Origin: Chitinophagaceae bacterium
GTDB taxonomy: Bacteria; Bacteroidota; Bacteroidia; Chitinophagales; Chitinophagaceae
Length of the DNA stretch: 64,000 nucleotides
Direction: 5' to 3'
Assembly: GCA_024508725.1 (NCBI GenBank)
Contig: JANINS010000004.1
Location: 1,196,163 to 1,260,162 of the forward strand
Shown here: piece by piece, positions 7,070 to 14,842 of the stretch
How positions within the stretch are numbered: the first letter of the stretch is position 1
Layout: each line of letters starts with the position of its first letter
Position numbers and translations under genes: made by a program
The notes under the pieces: generated by a model
Told to the model about the DNA's origin: nothing
The model's database searches: none
Seen by the model: the letters and a program-made list of their open reading frames with translations, nothing else

Positions 7070-7666
7070 ATGAAAACCAGATCTAAACTTACAAACATCG
7101 ATTCTCTCTCCACGGAAGTGCAGGAAAGGATTTCTCGCCAACCCATTAGCAACATTCATTGGGTTCACCGGGACGAACTAAATCCGAATCTTTACAATCC
7201 CAACAAGATGGCGCCACCGGAAATGAATCTTCTTATTGAATCAATTGCAAAAGACGGATGGCTCTTTCCTATTTGTGTTCTTCCTAAGGACGTACACATT
7301 GAAGGGCTCACCGATAATTCGCAAAAAGATCGATATACCATCATAGATGGATTTCATCGTTACAAAACTTCCGGAAAGACTCAAGTCTATTCTCTTACAG
7401 ATGGATTCGTTCCTATCGTTTTTCCTTCTGGCGTTGATCACATCGCTACAACCGTTCGAATGAATCGAGTAAAAGGAACACATACTGTCCTGGGTATGGC
7501 TGATATTATCGAGATATTAATTGCTCAGGGAAAAACACTCGAATATATTATGCTGGAGTTTGGGATGGAGGCGGAAGAGGTGTATCGTCTTGCGAATCGG
7601 AAGGGGATTCCGAAGACGGAGATCGTAACTCAGGCTCAGTTTTCATCTGCTTGGACTCCTTCGTAG
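7070..7666 (+). CDS. IbrB-like ParB-domain protein, 198 aa
   Basis: ParB/sulfiredoxin-fold motifs: ELNPNLYNPN (36-45), SIAKDGW...ICVLP, and YTIIDGFHRYKT (89-100), where DGFHR is the IbrB variant of the usual GxRR. A helical C-terminal region (GMADIIEILIAQGKTLEYIMLEFGM, quoted only in part: EILIAQGKTLEYIML) suggests a small helix-turn-helix. In E. coli prophages IbrA and IbrB act together as regulators of immunoglobulin-binding genes; the mechanism is not settled. Its last 119 nt overlap, head-on, a membrane-protein gene on the other strand. Confidence 0.76.
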   Translation: MKTRSKLTNIDSLSTEVQERISRQPISNIHWVHRDELNPNLYNPNKMAPPEMNLLIESIAKDGWLFPICVLPKDVHIEGLTDNSQKDRYTIIDGFHRYKTSGKTQVYSLTDGFVPIVFPSGVDHIATTVRMNRVKGTHTVLGMADIIEILIAQGKTLEYIMLEFGMEAEEVYRLANRKGIPKTEIVTQAQFSSAWTPS

Positions 7667-8126
7667 CATCACCTTTCTTTTGAAGCTTTGTAACTTTTAT
7701 TTCCAGGATTTTGCGCCCAATACTTATAATTACTGCAAGTATTAACCAAACCGAAGCGATAGGTTCAAACATATCCCTTAGCTCTGACTTGGCAAAAATG
7801 TTGATAAATGTAATCAGTGAAACAAAAACAAATCCAAAGGATCCAGCACCAGCCCATATCTGTATTCTCTCCTCATCAGTAAGAGTTTCAGATATCTTAC
7901 CAGTTTTTTTAAACTCAATTTCTTCATGAGCTCCTAAAGTGTACAGATAACTCACAAACAAGATAGGTGCAGTTATTCCTAAGCCTACAAAGATTATTCG
8001 CCAAAGATCAAGTTGAAGAAACAATGGCCGATCGTATAAGAAAATCATAAATACAACAGAAACAAAAACGCTTGCGCACAACGATATTGCTACGGCAGAA
8101 TTTGTTTTCAGCTTTTCAAAGTTCAT
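7548..8126 (-). CDS. Reverse-strand membrane protein, 192 aa
   Basis: Four hydrophobic segments (about residues 12-31, 43-63, 90-111 and 122-138) precede a polar, Lys/Ser/Pro-rich cytoplasmic or periplasmic tail. A short acidic loop (TLTDEERIQ) lies between the second and third segments. The low-complexity tail is read from the strand opposite the 3' end of the IbrB-like gene, so it may have grown by overprinting. As the sole reverse-strand membrane gene beside late genes, it may be a lysogen-expressed exclusion or conversion gene; this is inference. No family recognised. Confidence 0.68.
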   Translation of the reverse strand: MNFEKLKTNSAVAISLCASVFVSVVFMIFLYDRPLFLQLDLWRIIFVGLGITAPILFVSYLYTLGAHEEIEFKKTGKISETLTDEERIQIWAGAGSFGFVFVSLITFINIFAKSELRDMFEPIASVWLILAVIISIGRKILEIKVTKLQKKGDATKESKQMKTEPELRSPSSESPSDSQDDTPLPPPSQTPA

Positions 8127-8201
8127 AAGTGATAGTTATAAGCTAATATAATAAAATGTTACTTGTTAACAATATTCACATTTGTGATTAAGACAAATAA
8201 A

Positions 8202-8230
8202 TTGTTTGCTGAATAATTGATTTATTTTTG
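8202..8230 (+). promoter_or_regulatory. Late promoter of the packaging operon
   Basis: TTGTTTG (8202-8208), 14 bp, TATTTTTG (8223-8230): a TAnnTTTG -7 element with an upstream TTG 18 bp away. The same layout occurs before the capsid gene. A perfect palindrome, TTGTTAACAA (8163-8172), lies 30 nt upstream in this divergent region and could be an operator. Confidence 0.6.
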
Positions 8231-8272
8231 TATCAATACGACAGGTTCACGACTTATTAGCACCCCCAAATC

Positions 8273-8626
8273 ATGCCCCGTACTGGTAACCCAAATATTA
8301 AAGACAAGGGAAAGAAGTTTTCTTCCGAGTACCAGCCTGAAAACAGGAAGCAAAGCACCAAATTCCTGACTGATCTTATCGTCAAAAACCTCGGCGGTAA
8401 GAAGGAAGTGATCATGGAGGGTGTTTGCAGTTGTTGCGGAGAGAAATCAAAATTCAAGGTTGCTCATCCTACCCAGGACATCATCATACTGGCACTATTA
8501 AAAAAAGCAGCACAAGGCGATATCGCAGCGATACGTGAAGTGATGGACCGTGTAGAGGGTAAACCTGTATTTACGGCTGAGGTATCTCTTCCTGGTGTAC
8601 AAAGAATCGGTTTTGAAGGTGATTAG
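8273..8626 (+). CDS. Terminase small subunit-like protein, 117 aa
   Basis: The basic start with GNPNIKDKGKKF, helices and AAIREVMDRVEGKPV near the C-terminus match small terminase/DUF5681-like proteins found directly before the large subunit. A CSCCGEKSKFKV segment adds a possible partial zinc knuckle (CxC...). The protein would recognise the packaging site and load the large subunit. It is the first gene after the late promoter and is 18 nt upstream of the large terminase gene, which is the main support. Confidence 0.72.
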   Translation: MPRTGNPNIKDKGKKFSSEYQPENRKQSTKFLTDLIVKNLGGKKEVIMEGVCSCCGEKSKFKVAHPTQDIIILALLKKAAQGDIAAIREVMDRVEGKPVFTAEVSLPGVQRIGFEGD

Positions 8627-8644
8627 TGAGCAACATAAAAAACT

Positions 8645-10138
8645 ATGGGTGATAGCCTGGTCTACAATACACGAATGTTCAATCCTCTCTTCTGGCATCT
8701 GGTAGATGCATTGGAAGATGAGAAGATCAGATACATATACGTAGAAGGTGGATCATCAGCAGCTAAGACCTTCAGTATTTGTCAAGCTCTTTACTACATG
8801 ATGTTTAGCCGTGGGTGCAATGTGATGACGTTTAGACGTTACGGAGCACACATAAAAGACTCGGTTTATAGCTCATTCAGAAAGAGTGCTGAATCGATGG
8901 AATTAAAACGATACCTGCAGTTCATTGAATTTATGATCAGGTATCAGGCAAGAGAACACCGGGTGAGGTTTAGAGGTCTGGATGATGAAGAGGCGATCAA
9001 GGGTATGGAAGATTTCGACTTCGTATATAACAACGAGTGGAATCAATTTACCGAGGATCAATGGAGCCAGCAAAGGAAGAGGTTGAGAGGTAAACCGAAT
9101 CAAAAGTTCCTATGTGACTGGAACCCGATCTCATCGCAAATGTGGCAATACACCGAATGGTTGGATAAGGACGAGTGGTTGGATTTACCGTTGAAGCTAA
9201 AGAGTGCTCCAACAAAACACAGCTCTTTGAACGCTGAATTCGCCTTTAAGAAGATCAATAAACGAGGCGATTCCATCTGGATCAAAGTTACATACCGGGA
9301 TAACTGGTGGATCGTTGGCCATCCTACAAAAAAAGGTGGATATGTCGACGTGCACACATTAGCTGACTTCGAGTACGATCGTATCCATAAACCTAACATG
9401 TACCGTGTTTATGCAAATGGAGAACGAGGCATTATCAGGACCGGAGGTGAACTGTTCAAACAATTTGATGAGACCAAGCATGTAAGACCGGTTAAGGCAG
9501 TTAAGTCTACCATGCATCTCTCCTTAGATGAAAACGTTAACCCATACGTTACCGTTGGATGTTGGCAGTTGATCCCTAACAATGGCATTACCAAGATCAC
9601 CCAGGTACATGAGATCCCTTGTAGAACTCCTGACAACAATGCACCGAAAGCAGCTAAGAAAACTGCATCATGGCTCAGGTCCATTAATCACACCGATGTT
9701 GTCTTCGTGTATGGTGACCCATCAGGATCACGTAGATCAACGGTTGATAAGAACAGTAAAAGCTTCTATGACAAATTCATTGAAGTACTAGAGGAGGAAG
9801 GATACAGGGTCGTTAACAGGGTTGCCAAAGCTGCACCGGAAACAGCTCTCTCCTATGCATTCATAAATGACCTGTATGAGTTTGGACTGTTCGGTTACAC
9901 CATAGAGATCGGTGATCATTGCAAGGTTAGTATTGACGACTATACCACCGTGCAGGAAGATAAGAACGGAGGCATGTTGAAACCGAAGATCAAAGACCCG
10001 AAAACCGGTGTGACTTATGAGCCACATGGCCACTTCAGCGATCAAAAGAAATATTTCATCTGCAAATTGTTAGCAGCGGAATTCACCCGCTACAAAGCAA
10101 AGGGCAAAAAACTAAGAGTGTTTTCATCATCAAGTTAA
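8645..10138 (+). CDS. Terminase large subunit, 497 aa
   Basis: The packaging motor ATPase and nuclease. Walker A is EGGSSAAKTFS (34-44). Walker B is DFDFVYNNEW (123-132), with the catalytic acid in NNE. The RNase-H-like nuclease begins at SLDENVNPY (D295), a hallmark of this fold, with a second acid in VYGDPSGSRR (D358) and a third expected in the DHCK or HFSDQKKYF region. Length fits the PBSX/T4-like terminase group. It translocates DNA into the procapsid through the portal encoded next. Confidence 0.92.
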   Translation: MGDSLVYNTRMFNPLFWHLVDALEDEKIRYIYVEGGSSAAKTFSICQALYYMMFSRGCNVMTFRRYGAHIKDSVYSSFRKSAESMELKRYLQFIEFMIRYQAREHRVRFRGLDDEEAIKGMEDFDFVYNNEWNQFTEDQWSQQRKRLRGKPNQKFLCDWNPISSQMWQYTEWLDKDEWLDLPLKLKSAPTKHSSLNAEFAFKKINKRGDSIWIKVTYRDNWWIVGHPTKKGGYVDVHTLADFEYDRIHKPNMYRVYANGERGIIRTGGELFKQFDETKHVRPVKAVKSTMHLSLDENVNPYVTVGCWQLIPNNGITKITQVHEIPCRTPDNNAPKAAKKTASWLRSINHTDVVFVYGDPSGSRRSTVDKNSKSFYDKFIEVLEEEGYRVVNRVAKAAPETALSYAFINDLYEFGLFGYTIEIGDHCKVSIDDYTTVQEDKNGGMLKPKIKDPKTGVTYEPHGHFSDQKKYFICKLLAAEFTRYKAKGKKLRVFSSSS

Positions 10139-10148
10139 ACCCATATCC

Positions 10149-12023
10149 ATGATACTGACATTACCCCAGATCACAGACATCCTGAAAGAGAATCCGAACT
10201 CTAAGCTTATTGCGGAGGCAGCAGAGTACAACAAGAAACTGAAAACCCATATGTATGGCTTCAGTCTAAGTGAATCATTGGAAATCATCAGAGGTTTCGA
10301 GAAACCGGAGATGAGAGATCTAAGAGTGAAGTACACAAAAAGCACGAAGGACCTGTTCTCCAGGTTAGCACGTCCGGTCGACAAAGTGTTCTCTGCACGA
10401 GGTGGATCGGTGTACTACAATCTTGCGGAAAATCAGGAAGCCTGGGCAAGAGAGAAAGCTTTGAATGTACGTGATGGGTATAGCGTCAAGAAGTGGATAG
10501 AGAACTTTTGGAAGCCTCATTTCCTCGATGATCCTAATGGATTTATTTTTATCGAAGTCGGAGACAATCGTAACTCCAAGCCTCCTTACCTCAACGTTTA
10601 CCCTACTTACAAAAGCATATCCACTGTTTTCGACTATCTCCCTGCAGGTAATAAATTGGAATATGTTGTATTCACAATGTCCGATGCAGAAAAGAGGAAA
10701 GCGAAAATTGCATCTGATGGCAAGGTCTTCAGGATCGTGGACGATCTGTTTGATTATATGGTGAAATGGGATGGTACTACAGCAACCATATTGCAAGATC
10801 ACACCTACCCTAACTACTTCTTTGCCGTGCCTGCAATATTGAATAGCGACTTCAATGATCCGTTGGTTGATGGCAAAATGATCAGCTTGTTTGATGAGTG
10901 CATGGAGCTTGCAAAAGAGTTTCTTCTCAAAGGATCGATAAAGGTCACTCACGACTTCTTACATGGATTCCCTCGATATGCTGAATATGCTGACCAGTGT
11001 ACTGATTGCGTTGGTACTGGTTATAAGGGTAATGATCCATGCCCTACATGTAAAGGAGCTGGAGCAACGATTCGTACATCGGTATCAGATACCAAGCTGC
11101 TCAAGTTTCCTGAATCAAAAGAAGAGGCTGTTGTTCTTCCTGCAAATACCGGAGCTTTCATTTCACCCGATAAGACCTACCATGAAATTGCAACCTCTGA
11201 TCTATCATTGTTAGAGGCTGCTATGCATTTTACTTTATGGGGTAAGTACGACACTCCAAGAGTGAAACAAGGAATGAGCAATGATGGCCAGAAGACAGCT
11301 ACTGAGGTAATCTCTGACGAGCAACCTATGATCGATAGGCTTATGCAGATATCAGAATCAGCAGAGACAAGACATAAGTTTATCCTTGATCATGTCATCA
11401 AACTTACTATCCCTCGCTTTACAGGTACAACAGTTAACTACGGAAAACGTTTTCAATTGGAAGGACCGGACTCGCTTTGGGATAAATATTCACTTGCAAG
11501 GAAAGACGGAGCTCCTGTTGCGATTCTTGATGATTTGTTGGTGGACTACTTAGAGGCAAAATATGGAAGCGATCCGATAAGCCTTAACATCAATCTCAAG
11601 CTAAGAGAGGTAGAACCTTTTGTTCATGTACCCATGAACGATTTAGAGAAGTATTCTGCGTCGCCATTTGAAAAACTTAAAAAGTCAATGTTTGGTGAAT
11701 GGCTTGCCACTAAACAAGATCATGAGCTATTCCTGATGGATGTAAAAGCTATGAGAAAGGACCTGGAAACATTCGTCGTAGAGCAATCAAAACAAGACGA
11801 TCTAAACAAGGATGACACACCTCTCGCTGTTAAACTCGGAGTAGGTGGAACACAGGCCTTGCAATTAATCTTAGCTGATGCCAATATCGATCCGGTAAGT
11901 AAAAGGAATACCCTACAGATTCTCTTTGGTGTAAGTGAAGAAGATGCAATAAGAATGGTCTCAGAAGTTCAGAAAGAATCGGTCAAAGTAGATCCTCTAA
12001 AATCTCAGGAGGTAGCAGCATGA
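10149..12023 (+). CDS. Portal protein with embedded zinc-finger motif, 624 aa
   Basis: Position (directly after the large terminase), length and the mixed alpha/beta pattern with long C-terminal helices identify the portal, the dodecameric ring through which DNA enters the head. An unusual insert has paired knuckles CTDC (284-287) and CPTC (298-301) with Gly-rich CxxCxGxG spacing like a DnaJ zinc finger. The region after residue 330 (TGAFISPDKTYHEI) resembles the stem/wing of Gram-negative phage portals. A small gene starts inside its stop codon. Confidence 0.85.
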   Translation: MILTLPQITDILKENPNSKLIAEAAEYNKKLKTHMYGFSLSESLEIIRGFEKPEMRDLRVKYTKSTKDLFSRLARPVDKVFSARGGSVYYNLAENQEAWAREKALNVRDGYSVKKWIENFWKPHFLDDPNGFIFIEVGDNRNSKPPYLNVYPTYKSISTVFDYLPAGNKLEYVVFTMSDAEKRKAKIASDGKVFRIVDDLFDYMVKWDGTTATILQDHTYPNYFFAVPAILNSDFNDPLVDGKMISLFDECMELAKEFLLKGSIKVTHDFLHGFPRYAEYADQCTDCVGTGYKGNDPCPTCKGAGATIRTSVSDTKLLKFPESKEEAVVLPANTGAFISPDKTYHEIATSDLSLLEAAMHFTLWGKYDTPRVKQGMSNDGQKTATEVISDEQPMIDRLMQISESAETRHKFILDHVIKLTIPRFTGTTVNYGKRFQLEGPDSLWDKYSLARKDGAPVAILDDLLVDYLEAKYGSDPISLNINLKLREVEPFVHVPMNDLEKYSASPFEKLKKSMFGEWLATKQDHELFLMDVKAMRKDLETFVVEQSKQDDLNKDDTPLAVKLGVGGTQALQLILADANIDPVSKRNTLQILFGVSEEDAIRMVSEVQKESVKVDPLKSQEVAA

Positions 12024-12151
12024 GTAAAAAGTATACTCATATCCCGGGTCCACCAGATATAGATAGTACCTGGACATGGCGCTGCTTCATAGCAGCCCTT
12101 TGCATTTGTGGGTGTGTGCTTTTGAAATGGTGCTATGACATAATATTCTAA
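12020..12151 (+). CDS. Small single-span membrane protein, 43 aa
   Basis: ATGA overlap with the portal stop and an exact AGGAGG (12008-12013) upstream, rare in this genome, decide the start. A polar N-terminus (SKKYTHIPGPPDIDSTW) is followed by one hydrophobic, Cys-rich span (CFIAALCICGCVLL) and a short basic/aromatic end. No family recognised. Placed between portal and scaffold, it may be a small virion or membrane-targeting protein. Confidence 0.6.
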   Translation: MSKKYTHIPGPPDIDSTWTWRCFIAALCICGCVLLKWCYDIIF

Positions 12152-12192
12152 CCCTAACCTCAATCATAATTCAATCACTAAAAACGTCAAGT

Positions 12193-12645
12193 ATGAACGT
12201 AAAACGTAAGACTTCTGCTGTTACAAGATATCAGCAATCGATAGCAGAGGGTAAATCACAGGCTGAGATCACAGCCTTATTAGAAGCTGATGAAAAGAAC
12301 TATACTCCCGAAGAGCAAAAAGAGATATTGGATGTTCTCTTTCCTGAAGGAGATAACGGAGCAGGTTCCGATTCCAAAGATGACGAGGAGAAGAAGAAAA
12401 CTAAAACTCCACCGTCTACACCCAAAAACGACGAAGATCCATTAGCTGTTCGGAAATATGCTGTGTATAAAGCAGAGCCGATTTACGAATATGAGATCGA
12501 CAGAAAAACAGGCGACAAGGTTCGGGTATTCAAAGGAGTTGATAAGAAGGGTGAGCCTTTCCGTCACACTAATGTTGAAAAGCGTCATGCTGATGAACTC
12601 AACGCCCAGGTTGAGAATAGCAAGATCTGGTATGAAGCTGTTTAA
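12193..12645 (+). CDS. Head-region phage protein of unknown function, 150 aa
   Basis: Basic N-terminus, a helical segment (SQAEITALLEADEKNYTPEE), an acidic/Lys-rich linker (DSKDDEEKKKTKTPP) and a compact C-terminal part (YEYEIDRKTGDKVRVFKGVD). The low-complexity middle suggests two small domains joined by a flexible linker. Its place between portal and scaffold suits a head-assembly accessory. No family is recognised. Confidence 0.65.
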   Translation: MNVKRKTSAVTRYQQSIAEGKSQAEITALLEADEKNYTPEEQKEILDVLFPEGDNGAGSDSKDDEEKKKTKTPPSTPKNDEDPLAVRKYAVYKAEPIYEYEIDRKTGDKVRVFKGVDKKGEPFRHTNVEKRHADELNAQVENSKIWYEAV

Positions 12646-12672
12646 CCTATTGTTTCACTTTTAATCTTCTAT

Positions 12673-13500
12673 ATGGCACTAAAAAAAGAAACGTTAGAAA
12701 AGATTGCAGGATTTCTAAAAGTTGATCCTGCAACATTTGTAGCCGACGTACAGGCTACCGAAGAAAAAGAGTTCTCTGTACCTGAGATCATAACCTTTAC
12801 GTCTGAAGAGATTACCAAAAGAGATGAAGCTAAAATCTCTGAAGGGAAAACTATCGGAAAGAAAGAAGGAGAATCTGCTGGAAAAGAGATCGCTGTAAAG
12901 GATATCAAAAAAGCTTTCGGTATTGAGTTCGAAGGAAAGGATCTCGACAAGCTGAAAACAGAGATCACTAATAAATATTCCTCCGGTGATCAGGCTCTAA
13001 AGGACCAGATAAAACTCCTTCAGTCATCAGTACAGGAAAAAGAAAATGCTCTCAAGGATGCAAACAAGAAAGCCGATGATGCTTTATTCGATGCTGAATT
13101 GATCGGGCAATTCCCTGCAGATCGTAAGTCTGTTGAAGAAGGTGGTTTCACAGATCGTGAATTGCTCACTATCATCAAAACCAACTTAGGCTTTGAGAGA
13201 ACAGAGAGCGGAGTTTTGGTAAAGAAAGGTCAGGAAGTATTACGTGATAAGACCACTACAAACCCTCTCCCGATCGGAGATGCTTTGAAAGGTTATTTCA
13301 CAGACAGGAAATGGCTCAAAGAAACGAATGGTGGTCCTGGTGGAAGAGGTGGTAATGATGGCAAAGGCGGTAAGATCACAAAGCTTTCTGAAGCTCAAAA
13401 GGCGTGGGAAGCTGACGGTAAGAATACTGCAAGTGCAGAGTTCCAGGCATACGTTCAAGGACTGACGAAGGAGAACTCAGAATTCGATCTCAGAGGCTGA
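12673..13500 (+). CDS. Scaffold-like head assembly protein, 275 aa
   Basis: Highly charged, Lys/Glu-rich and predicted mostly helical, with a coiled-coil-like stretch near residues 105-145 (DQIKLLQSSVQEKENALKDA). A Gly-rich linker (NGGPGGRGGNDGKGG) lies near residues 222-236, before a short helical end. Composition, length and location just before the capsid gene are typical of internal scaffolds that organise capsid subunits and are removed later. No protease motif is seen. A strong terminator follows the stop. Confidence 0.7.
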   Translation: MALKKETLEKIAGFLKVDPATFVADVQATEEKEFSVPEIITFTSEEITKRDEAKISEGKTIGKKEGESAGKEIAVKDIKKAFGIEFEGKDLDKLKTEITNKYSSGDQALKDQIKLLQSSVQEKENALKDANKKADDALFDAELIGQFPADRKSVEEGGFTDRELLTIIKTNLGFERTESGVLVKKGQEVLRDKTTTNPLPIGDALKGYFTDRKWLKETNGGPGGRGGNDGKGGKITKLSEAQKAWEADGKNTASAEFQAYVQGLTKENSEFDLRG

Positions 13501-13523
13501 GATTACATACTCCCCTATGCTGT

Positions 13524-13550
13524 AAGCCCTGTTATCCACAGGGCTTTTTT
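13524..13550 (+). terminator. Hairpin terminator between scaffold and capsid genes
   Basis: AAGCCCTGT (13524-13532) and ACAGGGCTT (13538-13546) form a 9 bp stem with a TATCC loop, followed by a T run to 13550. It separates the packaging operon from the capsid transcript, which has its own promoter 10 nt further on. Confidence 0.85.
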
Positions 13551-13559
13551 GTAAATTAT

Positions 13560-13588
13560 TTGTTTGTTAGAAAAATAATTTATTTTTG
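13560..13588 (+). promoter_or_regulatory. Capsid gene promoter
   Basis: TTGTTTG (13560-13566), 14 bp, TATTTTTG (13581-13588), the same layout and nearly the same bases as the terminase promoter. The expected transcription start, near 13595, coincides with the first stem of the capsid leader. Confidence 0.7.
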
Positions 13589-13592
13589 TTGT

Positions 13593-13699
13593 GTCATTCG
13601 GTCAGTGGTACTGCACAAATGACAACTTCTTTGAGCGGGCGGTGCCTGTAAAATGCAAGCCGAGGCGGTGCCTCAAACAATACCCCGGAGCGGTGCTCC
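13593..13699 (+). promoter_or_regulatory. Capsid mRNA leader with four GGU-loop hairpins
   Basis: Four short hairpins each present a GGU triloop: CAGT-GGT-ACTG (603-613 of 13 kb), CGGGC-GGT-GCCTG (636-648), GAGGC-GGT-GCCTC (662-674) and GGAGC-GGT-GCTCC (687-699). The first is enclosed by GTCATT/AATGAC (593-598/618-623). Stem bases differ but pairing is kept, and the last three loops are 25-26 nt apart. This is best read as a structured 5' leader of the capsid mRNA; a protein-binding or translational-control role is inferred. It is not a known riboswitch to me. Confidence 0.65.
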
Positions 13700-13740
13700 A
13701 CAATTCCAAACAACATTACTCACACAAACTTTTTTGCACC

Positions 13741-14778
13741 ATGGCAAACTACGCCTCAAGCGTATTGACCACTGCCCAGGCAATGCTTAACCGCAAATAC
13801 AATGAGGCAGAGTTGAGACGCAAACAAAGACCAGCCACAAATCTGGCAGTTAAGAATCAGGACTACGCTATCCCTAACCACGCAGAACTGAAGAAGTCCG
13901 ATGATCGTCCTGTTACCGTAAAGTACTTACTGAAAAAAGCAGCTGGCAACGCTACTGCAAAATCAGCTCTTCACACAGGTAATAAAGGTGATTCTGGCAC
14001 AGTTACTCTCGCCTATTCTCGTTTCGTTGAAACATTCCGTGTAAGTAGAAAGCAGGCACAAAACAATGTGATCGGATTCCAGGATATGTTCAATCACGAA
14101 GTGGAGCAGGCCATCAGCAACTTGCTTGATCGTACCGAGACTTATTTGATCTCTGCTCTTGTTGATGCAAGATGTCAGTTAGCTGCTGCAGCTATTGAAA
14201 CCAGTGGCACCGGTGCATGGAATGAAGCCAACTATGCACTTGAAGTAGCATCGGCAAATAAGAACAGGTTTTACCAGTTCGCTAAATCATTCATGATGGG
14301 TCGTCTCTATCGTGGTGAATTGGATGGCATCGCTGATCTGGCTGCGTATCGTGAATTCGAACACCTGATGAACCAGGGCGCTGGCAACTCTGCTAACCTT
14401 AGCTACCAAGGCTTAGGATGGAATGTAGTTCCTACTGTAGATAATATCCTGGCTGCTTATGCTGGTGGAGCTGGTACTGCAATCATCACTCCTCGTGGTG
14501 CTATGGCTGGACTGGTTTGGAATGATCCAGAGAACAGGAAAGGGTTGGATGCTGGTGACAACAATGTCGGTATGCTAGGAACACTGTTAGATCCATTTGG
14601 TTCAGGAGTAATCTTCGACGTGTCTAAATACACTCAAAGAGCTGACGAAAGTGGAGCTGGTGGAAACGTTCAGGATATCAAAGATGAATGGGAAGTTTCT
14701 CTTACGATCGGTCTGCATTTACCTCCGGTATCTACAGCTAACGATTCGCCTATTCACCTGATCACTCAGTTGGTATAG
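13741..14778 (+). CDS. Major capsid protein, 345 aa
   Basis: Starts at ATG 13741 (ANYASSVLTTAQAMLNRK), giving the normal length for a tailed-phage capsid subunit. The open frame upstream to 13591 is the structured leader and is not counted. The sequence shows an extended N-arm, a helix with HEVEQAISNLLDRTE that resembles a spine helix, and a Gly/Ala-rich second half. It has its own strong promoter and follows terminase, portal and scaffold. I cannot assign a fold group by motif; the call rests on position, length and expression signals. Confidence 0.82.
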   Translation: MANYASSVLTTAQAMLNRKYNEAELRRKQRPATNLAVKNQDYAIPNHAELKKSDDRPVTVKYLLKKAAGNATAKSALHTGNKGDSGTVTLAYSRFVETFRVSRKQAQNNVIGFQDMFNHEVEQAISNLLDRTETYLISALVDARCQLAAAAIETSGTGAWNEANYALEVASANKNRFYQFAKSFMMGRLYRGELDGIADLAAYREFEHLMNQGAGNSANLSYQGLGWNVVPTVDNILAAYAGGAGTAIITPRGAMAGLVWNDPENRKGLDAGDNNVGMLGTLLDPFGSGVIFDVSKYTQRADESGAGGNVQDIKDEWEVSLTIGLHLPPVSTANDSPIHLITQLV

Positions 14779-14842
14779 CCCATCACCAAAGACAGTTAGG
14801 TCCGACAGCCTGACATCAATGATCATTCAAACAATTTAGCAA

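Noticed and set aside
7070-8126. Possible frameshift or sequencing error joining the IbrB-like and membrane-protein genes
   Set aside because: They are on opposite strands and both frames are intact to their stops.
13603-13699. CRISPR-like array in the capsid leader
   Set aside because: The repeated units are short hairpins with different stems, not identical repeats with unique spacers.
13591-13740. N-terminal extension of the capsid gene by 50 codons
   Set aside because: The stretch holds the promoter-proximal hairpins, has Cys/Arg-rich sequence unlike a capsid arm, and the ATG at 13741 gives the normal length.
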